From contig NZ_FUZU01000002.1 of NCBI RefSeq assembly GCF_900167975.1, positions 69,501 through 133,500 on the forward strand: 64,000 bases of DNA, given 5' to 3'. This document shows, in pieces, positions 54,919-63,972 of this stretch. The DNA is from Ohtaekwangia koreensis (GTDB taxonomy: Bacteria > Bacteroidota > Bacteroidia > Cytophagales > Cyclobacteriaceae). The notes under the pieces were generated by a model that searched no databases, was not told where the DNA came from, and saw only the letters and a program-made list of their open reading frames with translations. Both the position numbers and the translations under genes were made by a program. Position 1 is the first letter of the stretch. The number at the start of each line of letters is the position of its first letter.

Positions 54919-54960
54919 CGTGAACAAAAATTAATGAAATTTAAGTTGACAAATTATATC

Positions 54961-55350
54961 ATGCTTCACATTTCGAATATTCATCACATCGCTATTATCT
55001 GCTCAGACTATGAAGTCTCTAAAAAATTCTACACCGAGGTTCTGGGCTTTCGCGTTATGGGTGAATATTATCGTGCTGAACGGAAATCCTATAAATTAGA
55101 TTTAGCATTGGGCAACCGTTATGTGATCGAGCTCTTTTCTTTTCCGGATCCACCTCCACGAGTATCACAACCTGAAGCACGAGGACTCCGTCATCTTGCC
55201 TTTGAAGTAACCGATATAGAGGACTCGGTAAAAATGCTTACGTCATACGGAATTAAAACCGAGCCCATCCGTATTGACGAATTTACCGGCAAGCGATTTA
55301 CTTTTTTTACTGACCCCGACAATCTCCCGCTTGAACTATACGAATCATAA
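54961..55350 (+). CDS. VOC-family protein (YaeR/glyoxalase-like)
   Basis: The 129-residue protein has the two beta-alpha-beta-beta-beta modules of the vicinal oxygen chelate fold. ISNIHHIAIICSDYEVSKKFY carries the first metal His, LRHLAFEVTDIED the second, and the ends show DPDNLPLELYE with the metal Glu. It resembles the YaeR group of glyoxalase-like proteins, whose substrates are unknown. I take the ATG at 54961 as the family start; an ATG at 54934 would add nine residues. The hexapeptide-repeat gene follows 3 nt later. Confidence 0.8.
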   Translation: MLHISNIHHIAIICSDYEVSKKFYTEVLGFRVMGEYYRAERKSYKLDLALGNRYVIELFSFPDPPPRVSQPEARGLRHLAFEVTDIEDSVKMLTSYGIKTEPIRIDEFTGKRFTFFTDPDNLPLELYES

Positions 55351-55353
55351 TTT

Positions 55354-55959
55354 ATGATCAATCTCCATCAGTATACACATTATTTTCTACAGCTGTTTCC
55401 TTCGCTCCATGGTCTTCCTCCGTGGGATATAACAGCTTCTGCTTCTGTACATATACTCGACAAAATCAAAACACTATCGGAGGACTATATCATTCGTGAC
55501 CATATTGCTATACATAAAGAGGCACGAATCGAAGAGCATGTGATTATTAAAGGTCCTGCTATTATTTCCGCCAAATGCTTTATCGGTGCTCATGCATACT
55601 TGCGTGGAGGTGTATATCTGGGAGAAGGTGTAAGTATAGGCCCCGGATGTGAGATCAAGACCAGCTTTATTATGCCGCGCGCATCTCTTGCTCATTTCAA
55701 CTTTGCAGGCGATTCAATTATAGGTTCGCAGGTAAATATGGAGGCCGGCTCAGTAATCGCCAATCACTATAATGAAAGAACGGATAAAGAAATTAAGGTA
55801 TTGGTGGATGGCAAAACATTTGAAACGGGTGCCACAAAATTTGGAGCCCTCGTTGGTGACGGCACAAAGATTGGAGCAAATGCGGTTTTATCACCCGGAA
55901 CAATCTTGCCCCTTAATTCCATTGTGAAACGATTAGAACTTGTAGAACAAGTGAATTAA
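55354..55959 (+). CDS. Left-handed beta-helix (hexapeptide repeat) transferase-like protein
   Basis: The 201-residue protein has hexapeptide repeats from about residue 55 (ARIEEHVIIKGPAIISAKCFIG, LGEGVSIGPGCEIKTSFI) to a C-terminal set (VGDGTKIGANAVLSPGTILP). It resembles the C-terminal acetyltransferase half of GlmU and related nucleotide-sugar acyltransferases, but lacks the N-terminal pyrophosphorylase domain. HFNFAGDSIIGSQVNMEAGS includes the Asn/His-type residues often near acetyl-CoA sites. Sugar-nucleotide acetylation is the probable activity; substrate unknown. It is 3 nt after the VOC gene, so the two form an operon. Confidence 0.75.
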   Translation: MINLHQYTHYFLQLFPSLHGLPPWDITASASVHILDKIKTLSEDYIIRDHIAIHKEARIEEHVIIKGPAIISAKCFIGAHAYLRGGVYLGEGVSIGPGCEIKTSFIMPRASLAHFNFAGDSIIGSQVNMEAGSVIANHYNERTDKEIKVLVDGKTFETGATKFGALVGDGTKIGANAVLSPGTILPLNSIVKRLELVEQVN

Positions 55960-56022
55960 CGAATTCATATTGTGTATTATAATGTTATTGACGATCTAAC
56001 ATCCCTTAAGCGCTAACGAAAA

Positions 56023-56673
56023 ATGTTTTCAAACAGAAAGATCATTCTCATTATATCGTTGCTTGTAATGGTAATGATAACGGCTTATGTATTGGTAGTA
56101 TATATACCTACACAGGTAGCACAACGAAGCTATGAAGGAGCCAAACAAATTGGACGCGATTTCAAAGAGGCCTTTCATTTTACTCCGGAAGTTACGGTCA
56201 ACAATACCATCGTATTACAACAACAAGTGCCTATACTGGAGCTCGCCACGCTGTCACAAAAATTTCAGCATCAGTATATATGGAACAATACCTGGCTGAA
56301 AAGCACGAAGAAGATTACGATCCTGGGAACATTTGAAGCGAAGGCTGGCTTTGATCTCAATCAGAAGTTTGCAATAACGATTGGTGAAGATAATGCTACC
56401 ATAACAATGCCTCATCCTAAACTACTATCTCTGGAGCCGATGGGTGATGTTAAATTCGAAGATGAAAACGGATGGTGGAACCCTATAAAGCCTCAGGATC
56501 GTTCGGATGCTATGAATGCTTTTACGAATGACGCCAAGCGCTATGCAGCGCAGGCTGAATTTGTAAAAGAAGCGCAGCAATCATTTGAGGCGAAAATAAC
56601 GGAGATCATGAAGCTTCATGGAAAAACGGTTACGATACAATATACTGATCAGGAGAAGGTCTTGTTTCAATGA
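56023..56673 (+). CDS. DUF4230-like membrane-anchored protein
   Basis: The 216-residue protein has one N-terminal helix (about 7-28, IILIISLLVMVMITAYVLVV) and an extracytoplasmic domain with ELATLSQKFQHQYIW, STKKITILGTFEAKAGFDL and ITMPHPKLLSLEPMGD, which matches the DUF4230 layout. The C-terminal 70 residues are helical. The function of DUF4230 is unknown. The gene has its own 63-nt spacer from the hexapeptide gene. Confidence 0.7.
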   Translation: MFSNRKIILIISLLVMVMITAYVLVVYIPTQVAQRSYEGAKQIGRDFKEAFHFTPEVTVNNTIVLQQQVPILELATLSQKFQHQYIWNNTWLKSTKKITILGTFEAKAGFDLNQKFAITIGEDNATITMPHPKLLSLEPMGDVKFEDENGWWNPIKPQDRSDAMNAFTNDAKRYAAQAEFVKEAQQSFEAKITEIMKLHGKTVTIQYTDQEKVLFQ

Positions 56674-56728
56674 TCCGTTGGCAACCGAAATGAGAAGTAG
56701 ATCACCCGGGGCTATATATCAAAAAAAA

Positions 56729-56796
56729 TCCCGCAGATTTCACAAATAGACACAGACCATGCATTGACGGGTTGCGCTACTGGAAAAGCTGCGGGA
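56729..56796. repeat. Intergenic inverted repeat with CCCGCAGATTT
   Basis: TCCCGCAG (56729-56736) and CTGCGGGA (56789-56796) are 8-nt inverted arms around 52 nt. The left arm continues as CCCGCAGATTT, identical to 38290-38300, and then CACAAATAGACACAGACC, a degenerate version of that copy. It lies between convergent genes and may be a dispersed repeat that also acts as a terminator-like hairpin. Confidence 0.45.
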
Positions 56797-56809
56797 AAGT
56801 ATATTTAAA

Positions 56810-57553
56810 CTATACTACTTTTTTGCGGATCAGTTTTGCATAGGTTCTGCTCACGGGGAAGCTTTTACCATTTTGCATTTTTACTACCATGCCGCCATTG
56901 AAATGTTTTTCAATTTCTTTCAGGCTGTTGATATTGATGATTGTACTTCTGTGTACTCTGATAAAAATCTCAGGATTCAATATCTCTTCGAGTTTACCAA
57001 TACCGGATGAGCTTACAAACTGATCATTCTTGGTTGTAAGTATAGTATAATCACCGGAAGCTTCCAGGTATACAATTTCATCTACGGGCAGGTTCAATAA
57101 CTTTTCAGACTTCTGAACGAATATATGCGAGTCGTATGAAGTTTTGTTTTCTGTCTTAAGGTTACGCAGCAATTCGCCAACGTTGTTCTGCTCCATCTTC
57201 ATACGCGCAATAGCACGCTCTACGGCAAGTTTGAAACGCTCCTGGTCCAGTGGTTTCAAAATATAGTCTACGGCGTTTTTCTCGAAAGCCTTTAGTGCAT
57301 ACTGGTCGTAGGCAGTGCAGAATATTACATAAGGATCATGTGTAATTTCATCGAGTACATCAAAGCCCGTCATACCTGGCATTTGTACATCGAGAAAAAC
57401 AAGATCAGGTTTTTCCTTGTCAATTAACTCTACTGCATCTTTTCCTTTAGAGCACTCACCAATCACCTGGATGTTTGGCATTTGTTGTAGGTACTCCTGC
57501 AGAAGGTCGCGAGCTAATTTTTCATCATCGACAATAACGCAAGTTATGTTCAT
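56810..57553 (-). CDS. LytTR-family response regulator (system 2)
   Basis: The 247-residue protein has a receiver domain with DDEKLARD at the acidic site, phospho-acceptor Asp55 in LVFLDVQMPGMTG and the Lys in DYILKPLDQERF. The LytTR domain (about 140-245) has IVYLEASGDYTIL, FIRVHRSTIININSLKEIE and GKSFPVSRTYAKLIRKK. It lies 20 nt after the LytS-type kinase gene and should be its partner. The regulon is unknown. Confidence 0.9.
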   Translation of the reverse strand: MNITCVIVDDEKLARDLLQEYLQQMPNIQVIGECSKGKDAVELIDKEKPDLVFLDVQMPGMTGFDVLDEITHDPYVIFCTAYDQYALKAFEKNAVDYILKPLDQERFKLAVERAIARMKMEQNNVGELLRNLKTENKTSYDSHIFVQKSEKLLNLPVDEIVYLEASGDYTILTTKNDQFVSSSGIGKLEEILNPEIFIRVHRSTIININSLKEIEKHFNGGMVVKMQNGKSFPVSRTYAKLIRKKVV

Positions 57554-57573
57554 GTATAATTAAGTTTAATAAG

Positions 57574-58689
57574 TTACACTGCTTTGCTTTTCAATTCTTC
57601 AACGATCTCCTCATACGGGATGAAGAAGCTAACGGAATATCCCCACTCATTGGAGTGAATTCTTAATCCAGAGCCCGGTCCAAATATACTCTTCAGACGC
57701 TGGTCGGTATTTTTCATACCTACCCCGCTCGAACTTCCATCCATTACTTTTTTGGCTTTGGAGCCAAGTCCATCATCTTTTACCTCAAAAAAGATCATGT
57801 TGTTAAAACGCTTAACAGTAAGAATGATTGTTCCTCCGTCTTCTTTCGGGGCGATGCCATACTTCACGGAGTTCTCTACTAGCGGCTGAAGAATCATTGG
57901 AGGGATTTCAACATTCAGGCAAGAAAAATCAACTTGCTTTACAAATTTCAAACGATCACCGAAACGTACCTGCTGAATGCGAATATAGTTATCTATAAAA
58001 TCAAGTTCCTGGATAAGTTTCACCATTTGATCGCCATGTGAATCCAATGCATAGCGAAATATATCGGACAGCTGCGTGATTACTTTACGTGCCTGCTCTT
58101 TGCTGGAACCGATGAGTGTGTTGATGGAATTTAATGTATTGAATAAGAAGTGAGGGTTTATCTGCGATTTCAATAACGAGATCTGCATCTCGCGATTCTT
58201 TAAAGTGAGCTCGCTTTTTTCCTGTTCCTGTTTTTGCAGTCCCTGAAAATAACCGATCACATAGTATACCCCAACAGTAATTATATACTGGTCATGGAAA
58301 TGTAGTCCTTCCCATTTTAATAAGCCAACAATGTGAGCTTTCCAAAAATCCCAGCCTGCATATCCTTCTACATAATCTTCAAGATAATAGGACAGTGTGC
58401 CCATAATCAAGAAGTGAGTCATGGCACCAACAGCATGCCCAGCCACCTGAAAATATATTCTGAATCGAAATAGAAAGTTTGCGTAGAAGAAGATACCGAT
58501 GATGAGGATACAAAGCACTTCGAATAGGTAAAGTGCATTCCAAAAGATATACGTGTTTGGATTTTCGAGCTTCCATTCTATAAAAGTGCCTACACCGTAA
58601 TTAGCGGCAAACCAAAGGCATAGCAAGAGGTAGGCCTTCTTCCAGACACGAGGTATTTCTTCTATAGACTTCAAGACAGGCAAATTCAT
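57574..58689 (-). CDS. LytS/His_kinase-type sensor histidine kinase (system 2)
   Basis: The 371-residue protein has four or five membrane helices in residues 15-150, a short coiled coil, then the His_kinase domain with His180 in QINPHFLFNTLNSINTL. The HATPase part has LQPLVENSVKYGIAPKEDGG and SGVGMKNTDQRLKSIFG. It is a closer match to the classical LytS signature (NPHFLFN) than system 1. It lies first in a two-gene leftward operon with the LytTR gene. Confidence 0.88.
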   Translation of the reverse strand: MNLPVLKSIEEIPRVWKKAYLLLCLWFAANYGVGTFIEWKLENPNTYIFWNALYLFEVLCILIIGIFFYANFLFRFRIYFQVAGHAVGAMTHFLIMGTLSYYLEDYVEGYAGWDFWKAHIVGLLKWEGLHFHDQYIITVGVYYVIGYFQGLQKQEQEKSELTLKNREMQISLLKSQINPHFLFNTLNSINTLIGSSKEQARKVITQLSDIFRYALDSHGDQMVKLIQELDFIDNYIRIQQVRFGDRLKFVKQVDFSCLNVEIPPMILQPLVENSVKYGIAPKEDGGTIILTVKRFNNMIFFEVKDDGLGSKAKKVMDGSSSGVGMKNTDQRLKSIFGPGSGLRIHSNEWGYSVSFFIPYEEIVEELKSKAV

Positions 58690-58826
58690 AATTAAAAATA
58701 CATAATGAAATGCAAAACCGATCAGGATAGATTATTGGCGATAAATCTTCAATTTAAGGGAATATCCTACGCTGGGTTTGATACGAAATACATAATGTCC
58801 AATTTGAAGCCTATTTTCCAGCATAA

Positions 58827-60038
58827 ATGCGATTTATCATTCTTTTTGTTCTGTTTATTGGCTTTTTTGAAATTCATGCGCAAAAAATAACGCTTTCAGG
58901 TAAAGTTATTGATAAAGCGACTGGAGAATCTCTGCCTTTCTCTTCCGTTGTTATTAAAGGGAAACCGATTGGGACAATCGCCAATCTTTCCGGTGAATTC
59001 GATTTCCATTTCCCCTCCGAATACAGAAACGACATCCTTGTGGTTAGCATGTTGGGCTACGAAAATTTTGAGGCCCCGGTTTGGTCTGTCATCAACAGCG
59101 GTCAGAAAACAATTGAGCTTAATAAATCGATCACCATGCTTGACGAAGTGGTGGTGACAGATTCACTTATAGCAGGTGGAGAAATACTTCGGGTAGCGCT
59201 TTCGAAAATAGAACAGAACTTTGCGATGGAGCCTTTTATGATGGATGGCTTTTATAGGGACATCAAAAAAGTGAGTGGCACTACTATAGCATTATTGGAA
59301 GCTGCTGTAAAGATCTTCGATGATAATTACGCAAAGCCAAGGAACCCTTCCAAACTGCGCGAACATGTTAAGCTTGTAGAGATACGCAAGAGCCTCGGGT
59401 ATGAAAATAAATTTGCAGCATACTTCGATCAAAAAAATTTATTGGAGGATCTGCTCTTGCACAACAGTATACGGTATCATCATGATATAGCGGAAGATGT
59501 ATTTGAAAATATACAGCGTGAAGATGACTCTTTCTACAACGATCATGAGATCTTTGTTCTATCGTATGAAAAAGATTTTAAGCTCAAGGTTTTCATTGAC
59601 AAAGTAGACTATTCCATCATCCACGTTGATTTTGAGATCAGTTATACTGGTGACAATCTGGATACACGCAAGGATGTTGTGAATACATTCATTGGTTATA
59701 AGAAGAAGATCGACTTCCGTAGATATAATGGTAAAATGTATTTGAACTATATCACGGTTATCACACAGGAGAAATGGAATGATGTTAATACCAAAGCGCT
59801 AAAGTTTGATACCGAGCTTACGCAACACCTCCTCATCAACCAGGTATATGCGAATACTGCAGAACGCATTCGTTCCACAGAAAAGATGCGTAACTATGGG
59901 TTGCAGTATCAGGATTATCCATACAATAAAGAATTTTGGGCAAGCTATAATGTTATTAAAGAAACTGCATTGGATCGTAAGGTAATTGAAGATCTGGAAC
60001 GCGAAGCGCCACTGGAAAAGCAATTCGAGGCAGAATAA
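58827..60038 (+). CDS. Secreted carboxypeptidase-regulatory-like (CarboxypepD_reg-like) protein
   Basis: The 403-residue protein has a signal peptide (MRFIILFVLFIGFFEIHA) and a CarboxypepD_reg-like domain (about 22-105: ITLSGKVIDKATGESLPFSSV, LSGEFDFHFP). The short segment SITMLDEVVVTDS recalls the plug-start motif of TonB receptors. The rest (about 125-390) has no named domain but resembles a Bacteroidota group with beta-rich fold. It is not a TonB receptor because the barrel is absent. Secreted or periplasmic location is inferred. A strong terminator separates it from the convergent aspartate aminotransferase gene. Confidence 0.68.
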   Translation: MRFIILFVLFIGFFEIHAQKITLSGKVIDKATGESLPFSSVVIKGKPIGTIANLSGEFDFHFPSEYRNDILVVSMLGYENFEAPVWSVINSGQKTIELNKSITMLDEVVVTDSLIAGGEILRVALSKIEQNFAMEPFMMDGFYRDIKKVSGTTIALLEAAVKIFDDNYAKPRNPSKLREHVKLVEIRKSLGYENKFAAYFDQKNLLEDLLLHNSIRYHHDIAEDVFENIQREDDSFYNDHEIFVLSYEKDFKLKVFIDKVDYSIIHVDFEISYTGDNLDTRKDVVNTFIGYKKKIDFRRYNGKMYLNYITVITQEKWNDVNTKALKFDTELTQHLLINQVYANTAERIRSTEKMRNYGLQYQDYPYNKEFWASYNVIKETALDRKVIEDLEREAPLEKQFEAE

Positions 60039-60076
60039 TAGTATATGATATAGATATACTGACCCTACTGTATAAA

Positions 60077-60112
60077 ACAAAAAACCTTGAGGAGCACTCA
60101 AGGTTTTTTTAT
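60077..60112. terminator. Bidirectional terminator at 60.1 kb
   Basis: AAAACCTTGAG (60081-60091) and CTCAAGGTTTT (60097-60107) form an 11-bp stem with a 5-nt loop. T-tracts flank it on both strands, fitting the two convergent genes that stop at 60038 and 60130. Confidence 0.92.
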
Positions 60113-60129
60113 TAATTCTTATTTGATAG

Positions 60130-61326
60130 TTATTTCAATGTAGCCAATGTTTCTTTCAGACGCTTCATGGCCTCGCGCAGATCGCTTTCAGAAGCAGCAT
60201 ATGAAAGTCTTATACACGCCTCATCACCAAAAGCACCACCCGGCACTAATGACACGTGTGCTTTTTCTAACAGGAACAAACAAAGATCATCTCCATTTTT
60301 TATCGTTCTTGTCCCGTCCGATTTGCCATAAAATGCACTTACATCCGGGAAGAAATAAAATGCTCCTTCCGGATAGTTCGCTTTTATACCTGGTATTTCT
60401 TTCAGCAGATTATATACTATATCTCTGCGTTTACGATATTCTTCTACCATTTTCACCGTAGAGGTTACATCACCTGTAACCGCAGCCAATGCTGCGCGCT
60501 GTGCTATAGAACAGTTTGCAGAAGTGATTTGTCCTTGTACTTTATTACAGCCATCCGCAATCCACTTGGGAGCAGCTATATAGCCTACGCGCCAGCCCGT
60601 CATAGCAAAGCCCTTCGCGAAGCCATTTACAGTTATAGTGCGCTCAAACATTCCAGGGAAAGAAGCAATGCTAACCTGCTCTCCTGTAAAGTTGATATGC
60701 TCATAGATCTCATCAGCAATCACGAGAAGGTCAGGATGCTTCAACACTACATCTGCTATATCCTGAAGTTCTTTACGTGAAAACACCGAGCCTGTAGGAT
60801 TACACGGTGAAGAAAAGATCACGGCTTTCGTCTTTGGAGTGATCGCTGCTTCAAGTTGTTTTGCAGTTACTTTAAAATCACTTTCAATACCACCTTTCAC
60901 AATAACAGGAATTGCCTCCGTTAAACGTACGAGCGCATCGTAGCTTACCCAGTATGGAGAGAATACAATTACTTCGTCACCAGGATTAAGCAATGCCAGC
61001 ATGGCGTTGGCTATAGATTGCTTCGCTCCGTTGGAGACGACTATATTTTCAGCTTTATAGGGTACGTTATTTTCTTTCTGATATTTCGCTGCCAGTGCCT
61101 CGCGCAAATCCTGATACCCTGCTACAGGAGGGTATGCAAAATACTTTCCATCATCAATCGCTTTCTTGGCTGCATCACAAATATGTTGAGGAGTTTTGAA
61201 ATCAGGTTCGCCAAGGCTTAGCCCGATAACATCAATTCCTTTCATTTTAAACTCACGTGCCTTCGCGGCCATGGCGAGGGTTGCAGATTCTTCAATCGCG
61301 TTAATTCTGTTGGAAAGTGTGTTCAT
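60130..61326 (-). CDS. Pyridoxal-phosphate aminotransferase, aspartate type (class I/II)
   Basis: The 398-residue fold-type I enzyme has SGAKQSIANAMLALLNPGDE, SPYWVSYDALVRL, FSSPCNPTGSVFS, VIADEIYEHI, the PLP Lys in NGFAKGFAMTGWRVGY, and GAFYFFPDVSAFYG. It is the Ib-type aspartate aminotransferase of many bacteria, which moves the amino group from aspartate to 2-oxoglutarate. Related enzymes also take prephenate, so the exact range is uncertain. The ATG at 61326 (MNTLSNRINAIEES) is chosen over an upstream start that has no family similarity. Confidence 0.88.
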   Translation of the reverse strand: MNTLSNRINAIEESATLAMAAKAREFKMKGIDVIGLSLGEPDFKTPQHICDAAKKAIDDGKYFAYPPVAGYQDLREALAAKYQKENNVPYKAENIVVSNGAKQSIANAMLALLNPGDEVIVFSPYWVSYDALVRLTEAIPVIVKGGIESDFKVTAKQLEAAITPKTKAVIFSSPCNPTGSVFSRKELQDIADVVLKHPDLLVIADEIYEHINFTGEQVSIASFPGMFERTITVNGFAKGFAMTGWRVGYIAAPKWIADGCNKVQGQITSANCSIAQRAALAAVTGDVTSTVKMVEEYRKRRDIVYNLLKEIPGIKANYPEGAFYFFPDVSAFYGKSDGTRTIKNGDDLCLFLLEKAHVSLVPGGAFGDEACIRLSYAASESDLREAMKRLKETLATLK

Positions 61327-61461
61327 GGTTGTTTTATAAAAAGCGAGCAAAGAAAAGCATTCTCGCTTTAAGTTGGAAGGACTGATTCCAGATTTGAAAA
61401 TTTCACATTTCAGACTCAACTATAGGAGCTGAATTTTAAAAATTGAAATCTATAGCAGGAG

Positions 61462-62070
61462 TTAATTGAAAAGAGTTCGGCCGGTAATGCTTCTGCCCAA
61501 TGTGATTTCATCGGCATATTCAAGGTCTCCTCCAACCGGAACGCCACGCGCAATGACGCTTACTTTCACCGTGATCTCTCGGATTCGTTTATTTATATAG
61601 AAGGATGTTGTATCACCTTCCATCGTAGGGCTGAGCGCCAGGATTACTTCTTTGATTTCCGACTGACCGTCACTGACGCGATTTACCAACGATTCTATTT
61701 TCAAGTCAGCAGGACCTATACCATTCATGGGCGAGATCACTCCTCCCAATACATGATAGAGTCCGTTAAACTGTGCCGTATTCTCGATCGCCATTACATC
61801 TTTTACATCCTCTACAATGCAAACAATGCTGCGGTCACGTCTGTGACTTGAACAAATCGAGCATATCTCCGCGTCACAAATGGTATGGCATACTTTGCAA
61901 AACTTGATATTCGCGCGCAGGTTATTCAGTGCATCGGTTAATGCATATGTATTTTCATCCTTCGCTTTGATAAGATGCAGCACCAACCGCAATGCAGTTT
62001 TCTTTCCGATGCCGGGAAGTTTTGCAATTTGGTTGACAGCTTCTTCTACAAATTTCGAAGGATACTCCAC
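61462..62070 (-). CDS. recR: Recombination mediator protein RecR
   Basis: The 202-residue protein has the RecR helix-hairpin-helix (QIAKLPGIGKKTALRLVLHL), the C4 zinc finger (CKVCHTICDAEICSIC) and the Toprim domain (VCIVEDVKDVMAIE, YHVLGGVISPMNGIGP, ALSPTMEGDTTSFYI). RecR works with RecF/RecO in loading RecA at gapped DNA. It lies 55 nt downstream of clpS in the same direction and may be part of a short operon. Confidence 0.94.
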   Translation of the reverse strand: MEYPSKFVEEAVNQIAKLPGIGKKTALRLVLHLIKAKDENTYALTDALNNLRANIKFCKVCHTICDAEICSICSSHRRDRSIVCIVEDVKDVMAIENTAQFNGLYHVLGGVISPMNGIGPADLKIESLVNRVSDGQSEIKEVILALSPTMEGDTTSFYINKRIREITVKVSVIARGVPVGGDLEYADEITLGRSITGRTLFN

Positions 62071-62125
62071 AAGTTGGCGTTAGTGATTTTGAATTGATTG
62101 ACGATCTTGATCGACTACAACACGA

Positions 62126-62413
62126 CTACAGAATACGAGCATCGATGCCTGCTTCGCAGATCGCTTCGCGCAAAGGCTTCAGAAAATCGAATGTCCCATT
62201 TTTAACGGCACACTTTCCTTTATAGTGAATGAGAAGTGTGCACTGCTCAGCCTGTTCCGGAGTATGCTTGCACACCCGAATCAAAGTTTCGATCACATGA
62301 TCAAATGTATTAACATCATCATTGAACACAACCAGATCCATCAGGTCGGTTGTTTCAACAGCCTCCAGCACATCTACATCTGTTAATATTTCTTCCTGAT
62401 ACGCGGGTTTCAT
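62126..62413 (-). CDS. clpS: ATP-dependent Clp protease adaptor ClpS
   Basis: From the ATG at 62413 (MKPAYQEEILTDVDVLEAVE) the protein has 95 residues. It has the ClpS core: LMDLVVFNDDVNTFDHVIETL, with the substrate-binding NDD pair, and the HYKGKCAVKNG loop corresponding to the ligand-site His. ClpS delivers N-degron substrates to ClpAP. A longer frame upstream has no similarity and is rejected. Divergent from the symporter gene. Confidence 0.86.
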   Translation of the reverse strand: MKPAYQEEILTDVDVLEAVETTDLMDLVVFNDDVNTFDHVIETLIRVCKHTPEQAEQCTLLIHYKGKCAVKNGTFDFLKPLREAICEAGIDARIL

Positions 62414-62505
62414 AACTGCAAAAATACGTTGTGAAATTGACTCATTCAAGATGGATTTGGAATTGATCCGATTTCCTGATTTTTTGCGCTGCAAACTACA
62501 CAATC

Positions 62506-63972
62506 ATGACTCCAACACTGGTTGCTACCATAATGGTTATCTACTTCGGTGCATTGATTTTCATTTCGATAATCACCTCCCGGGGCGCTGATACCAATAC
62601 TTTTTTTACCGGCAACAGACAATCGCCCTGGTATCTAGTGGCATTCGGCATGATTGGCTCATCATTATCAGGCGTCACTTTTATTTCAGTCCCGGGAAAT
62701 GTAGGCAAGGTTGGGTTTGGTTATTTCCAGGTAGTGCTTGGTTATCTGGTCGGATACTGGCTGATTATCGGAATCCTGATGCCACTTTATTATCGCCTCA
62801 ATCTTATTTCAATCTATACCTATCTTGAGCAACGCTTCAGTTTCTGGACCTATAAAACCGGAGCATTTTTCTTTCTTGTGTCTCGTACCATAGGTTCATC
62901 TCTTCGTTTGTTTCTGGCTGCCACGGTGCTTCAGTTATTTTTATTCGATGCATGGCACGTTCCATTCTTTGTTACGGTAGCAACTACTATAATTCTGATC
63001 TGGGTATATACTTTCAAAGGCGGTATAAAAACCATTGTATGGACGGACTCCTTCCAGACTATATTTTTGATTTCAGCAGTATGCATTGCAGTGTGGCAGA
63101 TCACAAGTCAATTAGGAATGTCGTTCTCTGAAATGGTAAATGCTGTTAGCTCCAGCAAGTATTCTAAAATGTTTTACTTCGATGATGTAAACTCCACGCA
63201 ATTTTTCTGGAAGCAATTTATAGGAGGAGCCTTCATTACGCTTACCATGACGGGCATGGACCAGGAGATTATGCAGAAAAATCTCACGTGTAAAAATCTT
63301 GGCGAAGCACAGAAGAACATGTTTTGGTTCAGCTTACTGCTTGTATTCGTGAACTTGCTGTTCATTACACTTGGCGCATTGCTATATATGTATAGTTCAA
63401 CCAACGGCGTCGCGTTACCAGCAAGTTCGGATGAATTATTTCCACGTCTTGCTTTTAATGAACTCGGATTGGCAGTAGGGATTTTCTTTTTACTCGGCAT
63501 CACCGCTTCGTCTTATGCAAGTGCCGATTCTGCTCTGGCAGGATTGACCACTTCGTTTTGCATCGACTTCTTAAATTTCAAAGACAAGAATGAAGACGTG
63601 AAGCGTAAACAAAAATTTATGGTACACCTGGGGTTCTCTCTATTGTTCCTCATTATCATTCTGGTATTTAAGGAGATCAATGAGCGGTCGGTCATTGATG
63701 CGGTGCTAAATATAGCAGGGTATACATATGGACCTCTGCTTGGCCTCTTTTCATTTGGATTATTTACCAAGCGACAAGTACGCGACAAGCTTGTTCCTAT
63801 CGTATGCGTACTCTCCCCGGCAATCTCTTACCTCATCAGTCTCAATTCAGAAAAGCTATTTAATGGCTATAAATTCGGAATTGAAATTCTGGTGGCGAAC
63901 GGAATTATTACTTTCATCGGGTTGTGGCTTATTTCGAGAAAAAGTACGGCAGAGGAAATAAAGGCGATCTAG
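62506..63972 (+). CDS. Sodium:solute symporter (SSS family)
   Basis: The 488-residue protein has about 13 membrane helices and the SSS pattern: FFTGNRQSPWYLVAFGMIGSSLSG near the N-terminus with conserved Ser/Gly, VPGNVGKVGFGYFQVV, TFKGGIKTIVWTD and TASSYASADSALAGLTTSF, the helix-8 sodium-site region. SSS proteins take up sugars, amino acids, vitamins or sialic acid with sodium; the substrate cannot be named here. The stop lies 28 nt before the window end. The gene is divergent from clpS. Confidence 0.9.
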   Translation: MTPTLVATIMVIYFGALIFISIITSRGADTNTFFTGNRQSPWYLVAFGMIGSSLSGVTFISVPGNVGKVGFGYFQVVLGYLVGYWLIIGILMPLYYRLNLISIYTYLEQRFSFWTYKTGAFFFLVSRTIGSSLRLFLAATVLQLFLFDAWHVPFFVTVATTIILIWVYTFKGGIKTIVWTDSFQTIFLISAVCIAVWQITSQLGMSFSEMVNAVSSSKYSKMFYFDDVNSTQFFWKQFIGGAFITLTMTGMDQEIMQKNLTCKNLGEAQKNMFWFSLLLVFVNLLFITLGALLYMYSSTNGVALPASSDELFPRLAFNELGLAVGIFFLLGITASSYASADSALAGLTTSFCIDFLNFKDKNEDVKRKQKFMVHLGFSLLFLIIILVFKEINERSVIDAVLNIAGYTYGPLLGLFSFGLFTKRQVRDKLVPIVCVLSPAISYLISLNSEKLFNGYKFGIEILVANGIITFIGLWLISRKSTAEEIKAI

